A stretch of DNA of 64,000 nucleotides, taken from Methylobacterium sp. J-048. GTDB lineage: Bacteria; Pseudomonadota; Alphaproteobacteria; Rhizobiales; Beijerinckiaceae. The stretch's first letter is position 1, and every line of letters begins with the position of its first letter. Below are positions 55,194 to 63,860 of this stretch, piece after piece. The position numbers and the translations under genes are program-made. Location of the stretch: positions 38,469-102,468 of the forward strand of contig NZ_JAKSYL010000173.1 in assembly GCF_022829515.1 (NCBI RefSeq). The letters are read 5' to 3'. The notes under the pieces were generated by a model that worked only from the letters and a program-made list of their open reading frames with translations, had not been told where the DNA came from and did no database searches.

Positions 55194-56540
55194 ATGGATC
55201 AGGTCAGCCCTCGATACGTGGAGCCGCGCCTGCGCGGCCTCCTGGACCTGATCGCGGCCGGCACGCCCGTCCGCGAGCCGGGCCTCGACCTCGCGCATGT
55301 CGCGGCCGGCAGCACCGCCCTGGTGGCCCTCGGGTCGGCGCCCGTGGATCCGGAATCGGGCGGCCTCACCCTGGCCGGCGCCGACCTGTCGCGCGCGCGG
55401 ATGGAAGAAGCCGACTTCTCCGGGGCGAACCTGCGCCGGGCCAGCCTCACCGGGGCGGTCGGGCGCTCGACCCGCTTCGCCGGGGCGATCCTGGAGGAGG
55501 CCGACCTGTCCGAGGCCGACCTATCGGGGGCGGACTTCACCGGCATCGTGGCGGGACAGGTCAAGCTAGCCGCCGCCATGCTGGAGGATGCGCGCTTCGG
55601 ACACGCCGCGATGCGGTTCGCGGACCTGTCCGGCGCGCTGCTGGACGGGGCGAATTTCGCCGACGCCGACTTGTGGGGTGCAGATTTCTCCGGGGCCGAC
55701 GCCGACGACACCGTGTTCCGCAACGCGCGGCTCGACGAGGCCAAGCTCGCTGACGCCAACCTGACCCATGCAGATTTCGAGGGCGCCAGCCTGACCAAGG
55801 CGTCGTTGGCCGGCTCGCGCCTGCGCGGCGCCAAGTTCACAGGGGCTAAGCTCGACGGCGCCGACCTGTCCGGCGCCGACCTGTCGGATACCGACCTCGT
55901 CCGGCTCAACCTCGCCACCTGCCGGCTGCGGCACGCCCGCTTCGCAGGCGCTTGGCTCAACGGTACCCGGATGAGCGTCGAGCAACTCGGCGGCGCCGTC
56001 GGCGAGGAGGTGTCCTGTGCCTACGAGCCGGCGCAGGCGAGCTACCTCGCCCTGGAACAGAACTGGAAGAGCATCGGCAGCCACGATGCGGCGAGCTGGG
56101 CCTACAAGCGCGGCCGGCGGATGGGCCGCTTCCATGCCGGGCAGCAAGCGCGCGAGGCTTGGGCCAGGCGCGACGGGGCCGGGATCCTGCGCCACGGCTA
56201 CCGCTGGAGCGCCGACCGTTTCGTCGAGTGGCTGTGCGATTACGGGGAGAGCCTGTCGCGCATCGCCCGCGCCTTCGCGCTTCTGATCGTCGTGTTCGCC
56301 GGGCTCTACGGGCTCACCGGCGGCCTGATCGTGCTGGAAGGCCCCGAGGCCGGACCGACCTACAATCCCATCGACCTGATGAGCTACAGCGCGCTCAACA
56401 TGATGACCGCCAACCCGCCGGACATCGGCCTCAAGCCGACCGGGCGGGTCACCAACCTGCTGGTCGGCCTGGAAGGCGCGGTCGGCATCATCCTGATGGG
56501 GCTCTACGGCTTCGTCCTGGGCAACCGTCTGCGGCGGTGA
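55194..56540 (+). CDS. Pentapeptide-repeat protein with C-terminal channel-like membrane domain
   Basis: 448 residues. About 20 consecutive A(D/N)LXX units fill residues 57-265, building a right-handed beta-helix. A linker (about 283-358) with SYLALEQNWKSIG, SWAYKRGRRM and FVEWLCDYGESLSRI matches the connector seen in pentapeptide proteins fused to two-helix channels. Membrane helices lie at about 360-380 and 428-445. Between them, where K+ channels have TxGYGD, this reads MTANPPDIGLKP, so the filter is not canonical. Ion conduction is unproven. Confidence 0.85.
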   Translation: MDQVSPRYVEPRLRGLLDLIAAGTPVREPGLDLAHVAAGSTALVALGSAPVDPESGGLTLAGADLSRARMEEADFSGANLRRASLTGAVGRSTRFAGAILEEADLSEADLSGADFTGIVAGQVKLAAAMLEDARFGHAAMRFADLSGALLDGANFADADLWGADFSGADADDTVFRNARLDEAKLADANLTHADFEGASLTKASLAGSRLRGAKFTGAKLDGADLSGADLSDTDLVRLNLATCRLRHARFAGAWLNGTRMSVEQLGGAVGEEVSCAYEPAQASYLALEQNWKSIGSHDAASWAYKRGRRMGRFHAGQQAREAWARRDGAGILRHGYRWSADRFVEWLCDYGESLSRIARAFALLIVVFAGLYGLTGGLIVLEGPEAGPTYNPIDLMSYSALNMMTANPPDIGLKPTGRVTNLLVGLEGAVGIILMGLYGFVLGNRLRR

Positions 56541-56546
56541 GATCCG

Positions 56547-57023
56547 TCAGTCGTTCCCGTTCACGCTCAGCCGCTCGATCAGCACGCCGAGATCCTTGCG
56601 CAAAGCCCGGATCTCCGGCTCGCTGAGTTCCAGCTGGCACATCACGCTCTCGCGCACCGTCACAGCCTCCGAGCGCAGAGCGGCCCCCTGGGGCGTCAGG
56701 GCGATCTCGACCTCGCGCTCGTCGGACTGGCGCCGGGTCCGGACCAGGAAGCCCGCGCTCTCCAGGCGCTTCAGCACCGGCGTCAGCGTGCCGGAATCGA
56801 GCCGCAGGCGCCGGCCGATCTCCGAGACCGTCACGCCGTCCTGCTCCCACAGCACCAGCAGGACGAGATATTGCGGATAGGTCAGGCCGAGCCGCTCCAG
56901 GAGCGGTCGGTAAGACTTCGTCATCCGATGCGCGGCAGCGTAGAGTGCATAGCAAAGCTGGTTATCGAGGAGGAGCGGATCCGTCGCCTGCTCCGTCTCG
57001 ACCGTGTCCACTGGATACGACAT
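56547..57023 (-). CDS. MarR-family regulator, OhrR-like
   Basis: 158 residues. LLLDNQLCYALYAAAHRM places a Cys (about residue 24) where OhrR senses organic hydroperoxide, with Tyr residues near (SYRPLLERLGLTYPQY). The winged helix is VTVSEIGRRLRLDSGTLTPVLKRLE with wing QSDEREVEIALT. No ohr peroxidase gene is in the neighbourhood, so its target lies elsewhere. It converges on the pentapeptide-repeat gene. Confidence 0.86.
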   Translation of the reverse strand: MSYPVDTVETEQATDPLLLDNQLCYALYAAAHRMTKSYRPLLERLGLTYPQYLVLLVLWEQDGVTVSEIGRRLRLDSGTLTPVLKRLESAGFLVRTRRQSDEREVEIALTPQGAALRSEAVTVRESVMCQLELSEPEIRALRKDLGVLIERLSVNGND

Positions 57024-57138
57024 GTTTCTCGCCCATCGCGGTCCGAGGGCCGCCTGTCTCGCACCGCGACCGCGGGTCGGTCATCCTTAACACAACACGC
57101 TCGATAGGCGTGCAAGCGCCTGCTCGACCAGACCTTTC

Positions 57139-58596
57139 TCAACAACCCCGGTGATCCTGCGCTCCGTCACCTGCAGTTGACAAGTTCGATAGGCTGTCCA
57201 GGAGCCCGGCTTCGTCTTCCAGCGTACGGAGGTCGAGCATGACCGCATCGCCGCTGATGCGGCCGATCACCGGCACCGGCAATCCGCGCAGGCGTTCGGC
57301 CAGGCGCTTGCAGCGCCCCCCGGCTCCGCGGCGACCGCCCTCCCCGGTGGGCACCAGCACCAGAGCGGCGCTGGGCAGGGTCTCCACCGGCAGCGCGCCG
57401 GAGCCGATCTGGCTGATGCATTCGGCGACCGTGACCGTGGCCCAGCCGGTAAGCCGTTCCGCCACGGCGGACGCGATGGCCCGGGCCTGCGCATCGATCG
57501 CCGCCTGCGGGCGGGTAAGGAGGCGCAGGGTCGGCAGCTCCTCGGCGAGCCGCTCGGGGTGGAGGTACAGACGCAGCACCGCCTCCAGGGCCGCGTAGGT
57601 CATCTTGTCGACCCGCAGTGCCCGCTTCAGCGGGTTCCTGCGCACCCGGGCGATCAGGTCCTTCCGCCCGGCCACGATCCCGCACTGGACCGCGCCGAGC
57701 AGCTTGTCGCCGCTGAAGGTCACCACGTCCGCCCGGGCCAGGGCCGCCCGGACGGTGGGCTCGGGGGGCAGGCCGTAGGCGGCGAGATCGACCAGACTGC
57801 CGCTGCCGAGATCCTCCGCCAGGGGCACGCCGTGCTCCCGGCAGAGAACATGGAGTGCGATCGGATCCGCCTCGGCGGTGAAGCCGGTGATCGCGTAGTT
57901 GCTCGGATGCACCTTCATGACCAGCCCGGTGCGCGGCCCGAGGGCCTCGGCGAAGTCGCGCAGATGGGTGCGGTTGGTAGTGCCGACCTCGCGCAGCCGG
58001 CAGCCGGCCCGGGCCATCACGTCGGGCACCCGGAACGAGCCGCCGATCTCCACCAATTCGCCGCGGGAGACGACGACCTCCTTGCGCATCGCCAGGGCGT
58101 TCAGCACCAGCAGGACCGCGGCGGCGTTGTTGTTGACGACGATGGCGGCTTCCGCCCCGGTCAGGCGGCAGATCAGGCCCTCGACGTGGTCGTCGCGCTC
58201 GCCCCGTGCGCCAGTGGCGAGATCGAATTCGAGGTTGCTCGCCTGGACCATCACGGCGGACACCGCGGCAGCGGCGGAGCGCGGCAGCAGCGCCCGGCCG
58301 AGATTGGTGTGCAGCACCGTTCCGGTGAGGTTGAACACCGGTCGCAGCGACGGCCGACGCTCGGCGGCGAGCATTTCGACGGCCGCGGAGCGGATCGCCG
58401 CCGCGTCCGGCACCGGCCCGCCCGCCGCCCGGATCCCGGCCAGCACCGCCCGGACCGCATCGGTGACGGCCGTGCGCCCATAGGCGGCGAGGACTTCCTC
58501 CGCAGCGCCGCCGACGAGATGCTCCACCGAGGGGATCCGGCGCGGGGCCTGCGCGGCATCGTCGGGAATCGAGCGGGGTGCTGCTGAGCGTGTCAT
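57139..58596 (-). CDS. selA: L-seryl-tRNA(Sec) selenium transferase
   Basis: ATG 58596 ([13 protein letters not shown]) gives 485 residues, slightly longer than E. coli SelA (463). The PLP Lys is in [22 protein letters not shown]. The N-terminal [29 protein letters not shown] and [13 protein letters not shown] are SelA-specific. It converts Ser-tRNA(Sec) to Sec-tRNA(Sec). selB, selD and tRNA-Sec are not in this window, and the FdhF-type neighbour uses Cys. Confidence 0.94.
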   Translation of the reverse strand: MTRSAAPRSIPDDAAQAPRRIPSVEHLVGGAAEEVLAAYGRTAVTDAVRAVLAGIRAAGGPVPDAAAIRSAAVEMLAAERRPSLRPVFNLTGTVLHTNLGRALLPRSAAAAVSAVMVQASNLEFDLATGARGERDDHVEGLICRLTGAEAAIVVNNNAAAVLLVLNALAMRKEVVVSRGELVEIGGSFRVPDVMARAGCRLREVGTTNRTHLRDFAEALGPRTGLVMKVHPSNYAITGFTAEADPIALHVLCREHGVPLAEDLGSGSLVDLAAYGLPPEPTVRAALARADVVTFSGDKLLGAVQCGIVAGRKDLIARVRRNPLKRALRVDKMTYAALEAVLRLYLHPERLAEELPTLRLLTRPQAAIDAQARAIASAVAERLTGWATVTVAECISQIGSGALPVETLPSAALVLVPTGEGGRRGAGGRCKRLAERLRGLPVPVIGRISGDAVMLDLRTLEDEAGLLDSLSNLSTAGDGAQDHRGC

Positions 58597-58774
58597 GTGC
58601 CGCTGAGAGATAACCACGCCTGCGCGCAGGACCAGCCCGGCGCAGGTGGCGAAAGCGCCTGCGACGTGATCACCCGCGGCCGATCCGGAACCGGGCGGCC
58701 CGTCGCGGGACTACCCCTTAGCGTGAACGCGACGGCCCGGCCGCCTGCGGTGATCGCGGATGTGGGGAAGACCG

Positions 58775-59788
58775 ATGAAGCACAAGCCGCTCAGCGAGCA
58801 GGTCGTGGTGATCACCGGCGCATCGTCCGGCATCGGTTTGGCGACCGCCCGGATGGCGGCCGAGCGCGGCGCCCGGGTGGTGCTGGCCGCGCGCAGCGGC
58901 GACGCCTTGGCCAAGATCCAGGCCGAGATCGAGGGCGTCGGCGGCAAGGCGCTCCACGTGGTCGCCGATGTCGGCAGCCGTGCCGACGTCCAGGCGGTGG
59001 CCGACCGGGCGATCGCGACGTTCGGCGGCTTCGACACCTGGGTCAACGTTGCGGGCGCCTCGATCTACGGGCGCCTGCGCGAGATCAGCGACGCGGATCA
59101 CCAGCGCCTGATCCAGACCAATCTCTGGGGCACGATCTACGGGTCGCTGGTCGCCGTCGAGCACCTGCACAAGCAGGGCGGCGCGCTGATCAATGTCGGC
59201 AGCATCGCCTCCGACCTCGCCTTCCCGTTCCAGGGCATGTACGCGGCCTCGAAGCACGCCGTGAAAGGGTTTACCGACGCCCTGCGCATGGAGCTGATGG
59301 ACGAGGACGCGCCGATCTCGGTGACCCTGGTTAAGCCCGCCTCGATCGACACGCCCCTGCCCCAGCGCGCGCGCAACTACATGGATCGCGAGCCGAGCCT
59401 GCCGCCGCCGATCTATCCGCCCGAGGAGGTCGCCAACGCGATCCTGCACGCGGCCGTGCACCCGCAGCGCGACATCTTCGTCGGGGGCGCCGGAAAAGCC
59501 TTCGTGGCCGGCAAGCAATTCGCCCCCGGGGCCTACGATTATCTGGCCCCGGCCATTATCGCGATGCAGAAGCGCGGCTTCCCGCCCCGCGACCCAGCAG
59601 GGGCCCTGCATGCGCCGGTGTCGGCCGGCGCAACCCGGGGCGACCCGCCCGTCTACGTGATGCGCACCAGTGCGTACACGCGGGCGAGCCTGCACCCCCT
59701 CGCCACGACGGCCGGGCTGCTCGGTGTCGGCGCGGTCGCGGCCCTGGCCTTGATCGGGACCGCCCCCAGCCGCAGGAAGCGGCTGTAA
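58775..59788 (+). CDS. Short-chain dehydrogenase/reductase with C-terminal hydrophobic tail
   Basis: ATG 58775 (MKHKPLSEQ) gives 337 residues. The coenzyme site is VVVITGASSGIGLATARMA, with NVAGASIYGRL, then Ser in VGSIASDLAF and the catalytic YAASKHAVKGF. After the SDR core (about 250) there is a proline-rich stretch and a hydrophobic segment near the end (GLLGVGAVAALALIG) before a basic tail, suggesting membrane association. An alpha/beta hydrolase gene begins at the next base. Confidence 0.9.
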   Translation: MKHKPLSEQVVVITGASSGIGLATARMAAERGARVVLAARSGDALAKIQAEIEGVGGKALHVVADVGSRADVQAVADRAIATFGGFDTWVNVAGASIYGRLREISDADHQRLIQTNLWGTIYGSLVAVEHLHKQGGALINVGSIASDLAFPFQGMYAASKHAVKGFTDALRMELMDEDAPISVTLVKPASIDTPLPQRARNYMDREPSLPPPIYPPEEVANAILHAAVHPQRDIFVGGAGKAFVAGKQFAPGAYDYLAPAIIAMQKRGFPPRDPAGALHAPVSAGATRGDPPVYVMRTSAYTRASLHPLATTAGLLGVGAVAALALIGTAPSRRKRL

Positions 59789-60694
59789 TTGGCCGTCGCC
59801 GCGCGCTCCCTCCCGGGTCCCGCCCATCCGCCGCAGGATGGCAAGCTCGATCCGCGCATCGTGCCGCGCCGGCTTGTCCACCTCCCGGACGACCGGACCA
59901 TCGCGTATGCCGAGACGGGATCGGGCCCCGATCTCGTGGCGATCCACGGCACGCTGATGTGCCTCGAGGACCAATGGCTCGGCCCGGTGCCGGCTTTGGC
60001 CGAGCATTTCCGGGTGATCGCGGTGGACCGTCCCGGGCATGGCTTCAGCGTGCGGCCGCGGGGCCGCGGCGCCGATGTCTGGGACCAGGCCGCCTGCATC
60101 CGGGATGCGGTTCGGCAACTCGGTCTGGAGAGGCCGGTGATCCTCGGCCACTCGTTCGGCGGTGCGGTCGCCCTGGCCTACGGAATGCTCTACCCGGACG
60201 AAATAGCCGGGATCGTCTCCCTGGCGCCGGTCTGCTTTCCGGAATTGCGCCTGGAGCACCTGCTGTTCGGCCCGCGGGCGCTGCCGCTTAGCGGCGATCT
60301 TCTGACCTGGATCCTGCACGCCTCGAGCGATCCGGCCCTGCTGCCGCTGCTCTGGAACGCGATGTTCCTGCCCCAGGCGATGCCCGCGCACTTTCGCCAG
60401 GACTTCCCGTTCGCCCTCGCCGGCCGCGCCGCACAGATCACCGCCGAGGGCGAGGATGCCGGCTCGCTCTGGCCGGCGCTGACGCGCAGCGCGCTGCGTT
60501 ATCCCAACCTCCGGGTGCCCACCCGCATCCTGTGCGGTGGCGCCGACATCGTGGTGAACTCCTATCTCCACGGCGTCCTGGCGGCCCGGATGATCCCGGG
60601 CGCGACCCTCGCGATGCTGCCCGGGGCCGGGCACATGTTCCCGCACTTCCACGCCGACGCGGTCGTGCGGGCGGCTCTATCGATCGGGCGCTAA
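59789..60694 (+). CDS. Alpha/beta-fold hydrolase
   Basis: 301 residues from TTG 59789, the codon right after the SDR stop (TAA), which implies translational coupling. The nucleophile Ser is in VILGHSFGGAVALAYG, the oxyanion region is LVAIHGTLMCLED, the acid is likely Asp in CGGADIVV and the His is in GAGHMFPHFH. Lipase, esterase or peroxidase-like activity is possible; substrate is unknown. Pairing with an SDR suggests a small lipid or ketone pathway. Confidence 0.87.
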   Translation: MAVAARSLPGPAHPPQDGKLDPRIVPRRLVHLPDDRTIAYAETGSGPDLVAIHGTLMCLEDQWLGPVPALAEHFRVIAVDRPGHGFSVRPRGRGADVWDQAACIRDAVRQLGLERPVILGHSFGGAVALAYGMLYPDEIAGIVSLAPVCFPELRLEHLLFGPRALPLSGDLLTWILHASSDPALLPLLWNAMFLPQAMPAHFRQDFPFALAGRAAQITAEGEDAGSLWPALTRSALRYPNLRVPTRILCGGADIVVNSYLHGVLAARMIPGATLAMLPGAGHMFPHFHADAVVRAALSIGR

Positions 60695-60729
60695 CGCATC
60701 GTGCCGGATATCAGAGCCGGCACGATGCG

Positions 60730-61047
60730 TTAGGTCTTTGATTGTGCATCGCCATTTTCCGAAAGCCGGCAACCACCTTTCGGGGCGGTGCTCTCGTCGC
60801 CCGGATCCAGGCGGGGCTCGGGCAGCCAGCGTTCGTCGATCTCGGTGGCGTTGCGGTCAGCCAGCGGCTGCGTCTCGTCACCCTCGGCGAAGATCACCAC
60901 GTCGCCCGGCCCGACATCGCGGCTGGCATAGAAATCCCAGCACCGATGGATCACCCGTGGGCCTCCGAACAGACGAACTGCGTTCCAATAGCGGTCGTCC
61001 CGGAAGCCGACATAATGGACCGACGGTGCGGACGGGCGCTCACCCAA
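60730..61047 (-). CDS. Conserved small protein, unknown function
   Basis: 105 residues if started at TTG 61047, which overlaps the stop of the upstream broken acyltransferase; no ATG fits well. The core HYVGFRDDRYWNAVRLFGGP, WDFYASRDVGPGDVVIFAEG resembles short proteins I recall from methylobacterial polysaccharide regions. No catalytic motif is evident. The overlap suggests it was once coupled to the acyltransferase gene. Confidence 0.6.
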   Translation of the reverse strand: MGERPSAPSVHYVGFRDDRYWNAVRLFGGPRVIHRCWDFYASRDVGPGDVVIFAEGDETQPLADRNATEIDERWLPEPRLDPGDESTAPKGGCRLSENGDAQSKT

Positions 61048-61927
61048 GCCAGAGGACCTTGCGAGCCTCGGCCAGCAGGACGGCGTGCTGTACCGAAGCC
61101 GGCCCGGCATTCGGGATCGCGCTGCCGGCCTCGGCGATCAGCCGCCGAAACTTCTTCCGGTCGAGCCCACGCCAGCTCTGGCAGGCAAGGACGGCGGCCA
61201 GCACGGTCTGGACCGCCTCCGTCCGGTAATTCGCCTCCGCCAGGGCGAGGTGGCCGCCGCTCGGCCGGACCTTGCCATCGGCCGGATGCGCTTTCTCACG
61301 CGCCAGGCCGGGATCGGACCCGTCATCGGGGATCAGATTGATGTCCCAGGTCACGTTCTCCCGCACGACCCGGGCGGGCGACCCATACGCCAAGGTGTTG
61401 CCCGGGATCACGCCGCTGACGATCGACTGAGCTCCGATGATCGCGCCATCGCCGATATGCGCGCCCTTGAATACGCTGACATTGCGGCCGAGCCAGACCC
61501 GGTGACCGACATGGATCGGCCTCGACGGATTGATCCGGCGGCCGGATTCGAGGTCGACGATCGAAGGGGCATCGCTCACTCAGAAATTGCCCCCTTCCGA
61601 GATCAGGCAATTGTGCCCGATGGTGATCGGCTTCGTCTCGTGCACGAAGATCTGGCCCTCGTTGGCGAAGGCGCTGTGATGCCCGATCAGCAGCTTCGTA
61701 TGCGGGCACACGTAGATCTGCGCGGAGGCCAGCCGCACACCGTGGCTGATATGCACGGTCGAACTCGGCCCGCAGGTGAGCGACATCCGCTCGAACGCAT
61801 TGGCCCCGTCCCCGATCAGGACATGACTGCCATCGCCGTTGATGGTGATCGTCCCATCCGAAGTGTCGAGAAAATCCTGCGCGATCTGGATCTTGTTGTT
61901 GCCGTTGTTCAGCAGACGCACAGGCAC
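61040..61927 (-). pseudogene. Hexapeptide-repeat acyltransferase gene split by an in-frame TGA
   Basis: From ATG 61927 the frame runs 115 residues through left-handed beta-helix repeats (IGDGANAFERMSL, IYVCPHTKLLIGHHSAF, ITIGHNCLISEGGNF) to a TGA at 61580-61582. The same frame then continues with VSDAPSIVDLESGRRINPS, VGHRVWLGRNVSVFKGAHIG and 80 further residues. Relatives read a sense codon at the TGA, often Arg or Trp, then SDSHSI with the active-site His; here that is SDAPSI. Both lesions indicate an inactive gene. GTG 61579 could restart the second half. Confidence 0.75.
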
Positions 61928-62172
61928 ACGACATCTCCGGCCACCACCACGCGAGCCCAGGTATGTAGTGTTGGGGCGGCGCGGATCGACCGGGCGTGAG
62001 GAATGCGGGTGCAGCGGCCCGGCGTCGGTCAGCCGCCGCAGGCGCGCGCGCCGACGATCCGCTCGGCCATCGCCGCCCGATCGGATCCGCGCACGAGATA
62101 TGGTTTCTGGAAACTATTTGGGGAGGCGAGGCCCTCCGAAGGCCGGTACCCCGGTGAAGTCCTTGCCGACGC

Positions 62173-62217
62173 TGGTGGGCGGTGAGGGACTCGAACCCCC
62201 GACCCTCTCCGTGTAAA
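62173..62217 (-). other. 3' fragment of tRNA-Val(TAC), attachment site of an integrated element
   Basis: On the minus strand the sequence runs from an anticodon loop TTTACAC (anticodon TAC) through GGAGA, the variable loop GGGTC, the T-arm GGGGG-TTCGAGT-CCCTC, the acceptor half ACCGCCC, discriminator A and CCA. Upstream bases do not form the 5' half of a tRNA, so the break lies exactly at the anticodon loop, where tyrosine recombinases commonly cross over. The integrase begins 154 bases to the right. Confidence 0.85.
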
Positions 62218-62370
62218 TGCGATTCGGAGCGGAATCGCGGGGCGCCGGAAGGCATCATTAGGGATTGTTTATCAATTACTTCGGCGGCATACCCTCTTTC
62301 CGATGTGACCGGGCAACAGCGCTGGGAAGCAAAGGCTACGCTTCCCCGCCGCTTCCCGGCAGAGGGTCCC

Positions 62371-63582
62371 ATGCGGTTAACGCGCGCAAACATCGCTACC
62401 TTGGAAATCCTGCCCGGGAAAACCGAGCGGATCGTCTTCGATGAGGGGCTTCCCGGCTTCGGCATCCGCCTAAGGGCTGGCGGCAAGCGCTCGTGGATCG
62501 TGCAATATCGGGTCGGCGCGAAGCACCGGCGGGTGACGCTGGCAAACGTAGCGGTTCTTGACCCCGAGGCGGCCCGAAAGCGCGCAAAGGAAATTCTCGC
62601 CAAGGCGCAGCTCGGCGGCGATCCGCAGACAGAAAAGATGGAAGCCCGCGCCCGCGCAGCCATCACCCTATCCACTGTCGCAACCGAATACCTCAAGCAG
62701 GCGGAAATCCGCTTGCGCCCGCGATCGTATGTCGAGGCCGAGCGATACCTGAACCGCTACCTGGTGCCGCTGCACGAAATGCCGGCCCACACCGTTGCGC
62801 GGCGCGACGTGGCGACCTGGCTCAATGACGTGGCAGAGAAGCACGGTCCCCACGCGGCCAATCGCGGTCGCACCTGCGTCTCGGCCCTTTTCACCTGGGC
62901 GATGCGCCAGGGCTTGGTTGAGGCGAATCCGGTTATCGCCACCGGGAAGGCCGTCGAGGAAACCAGCCGCACCCGCGTGCTAACTCGGACGGAAATAGGC
63001 GAGGTTTGGACAGCCTGCCGAGACGACGACCACGGCCGCATCATTCGCTTGCTGCTTTTGACGGGGCAGCGCCGCAACGAGGTTGGCGGCATGCGTTGGT
63101 CGGAAATCGACCGAGCCACGAATTTCTGGCGCTTGCCGGCCGAGCGCACCAAGAATGGGCTTCCGCACGACGTGCCGCTCTCGGCAGGTGCACTCGCCAT
63201 TCTCAACAGCGTGCCGGTCAGACTGGGGCGAGACTGCATTTTTGGCGATGCGGATGGCCCTTTTCAGGGCTGGTCACGGTGCAAAACTTCTCTCGACAAC
63301 CGCATAAACGAATCTCGAATTTGGTTTTTCGGGGAGAACGCACCCGGTATTCAGCCCTGGCGCATCCACGATTTGCGCCGCACCGTCGTAACTCACATGA
63401 ATGAGCATCTTGGAATTCTGCCACATGTGGTCGAGGCTGTGGTCAACCACATAACCCGTCCTTCGAAAATGGGTGTTGCGGGAGTTTATAACAGGGCAGT
63501 GTACAACAAAGAAAAGAAAAGCGCCTTATCTGATTGGTCTGAATACGTCGATGGCGCTGCCAAGGAATTTCGCAAACGCTAA
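62371..63582 (+). CDS. Tyrosine-type site-specific integrase
   Basis: 403 residues from ATG 62371 (MRLTRANIATLEIL). It has a DUF4102-type arm domain (FDEGLPGFGIRLRAGGKRSW), a SAM-like core-binding domain (about 105-190) and a catalytic domain. Catalytic residues: Arg in LTGQRRNEVGGM, HDLRR, His in VVNHITRP and Tyr in VAGVYNRAVY. It is P4/CP4-like and should act on the tRNA-Val site to its left. GC is lower than in core genes, especially toward the 3' end. Confidence 0.92.
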   Translation: MRLTRANIATLEILPGKTERIVFDEGLPGFGIRLRAGGKRSWIVQYRVGAKHRRVTLANVAVLDPEAARKRAKEILAKAQLGGDPQTEKMEARARAAITLSTVATEYLKQAEIRLRPRSYVEAERYLNRYLVPLHEMPAHTVARRDVATWLNDVAEKHGPHAANRGRTCVSALFTWAMRQGLVEANPVIATGKAVEETSRTRVLTRTEIGEVWTACRDDDHGRIIRLLLLTGQRRNEVGGMRWSEIDRATNFWRLPAERTKNGLPHDVPLSAGALAILNSVPVRLGRDCIFGDADGPFQGWSRCKTSLDNRINESRIWFFGENAPGIQPWRIHDLRRTVVTHMNEHLGILPHVVEAVVNHITRPSKMGVAGVYNRAVYNKEKKSALSDWSEYVDGAAKEFRKR

Positions 63583-63621
63583 AATCATTTTAACCCACCT
63601 ATCGACGAAAGATATTCCATA

Positions 63622-63735
63622 ATGCAGCTTGATCTACCAGATATACCGAAATTATTGCGATTAAATGATCATCAAAGATCGGACCTGACCATTTTTGACA
63701 TTACCAATGCTGTGCATAATTCGCTACTGTCTTGA
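63622..63735 (+). CDS. Possible small protein of the island
   Basis: A 37-residue frame beginning MQLDLPDIPKLLRLNDHQRS, 39 bases after the integrase stop, in AT-rich DNA. No ribosome site is obvious and no relative is recognised. It may be chance. Confidence 0.2.
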   Translation: MQLDLPDIPKLLRLNDHQRSDLTIFDITNAVHNSLLS

Positions 63736-63761
63736 TAACACCGCTCATGGTCACGTATAAT
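63732..63761 (+). promoter_or_regulatory. Sigma-70-type promoter
   Basis: TTGATA (63732-63737), an 18-base spacer and a perfect TATAAT (63756-63761). It points at the short interrupted gene starting at 63803. This is the clearest -35/-10 pair I found in the window. Confidence 0.65.
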
Positions 63762-63802
63762 CCGCGTTGCGTTGCCGATACGCAGCGCATTGGAGCGAGC
63801 AA

Positions 63803-63860
63803 ATGGCTCACAACTACCTCGAAAGCCTGCCGGCGGACCTTGCTTCCCAGATCGCCCTTA
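63803..63860 (+). pseudogene. 5' end of a gene interrupted by an IS element
   Basis: ATG 63803, preceded by GAGCGAG, opens MAHNYLESLPADLASQIAL and then enters the terminal repeat of the IS at 63861. The family cannot be named from 19 residues. A good promoter lies 42 bases upstream, so this was probably an expressed cargo gene of the island. Its remainder should lie beyond the IS, outside the window. Confidence 0.6.

Noticed and set aside
61580..61582. The in-frame TGA as a selenocysteine codon, given selA about 2.6 kb away
   Set aside because: Relatives of this acyltransferase do not carry Cys at this position, I see no convincing SECIS-like hairpin just after the TGA, and the neighbouring catalytic His is also lost. 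A nonsense mutation is the simpler reading.
63695..63720. TTGACA ... CATAAT as a promoter
   Set aside because: The spacer is only 14 bases. The TTGATA-N18-TATAAT pair just downstream is far better.
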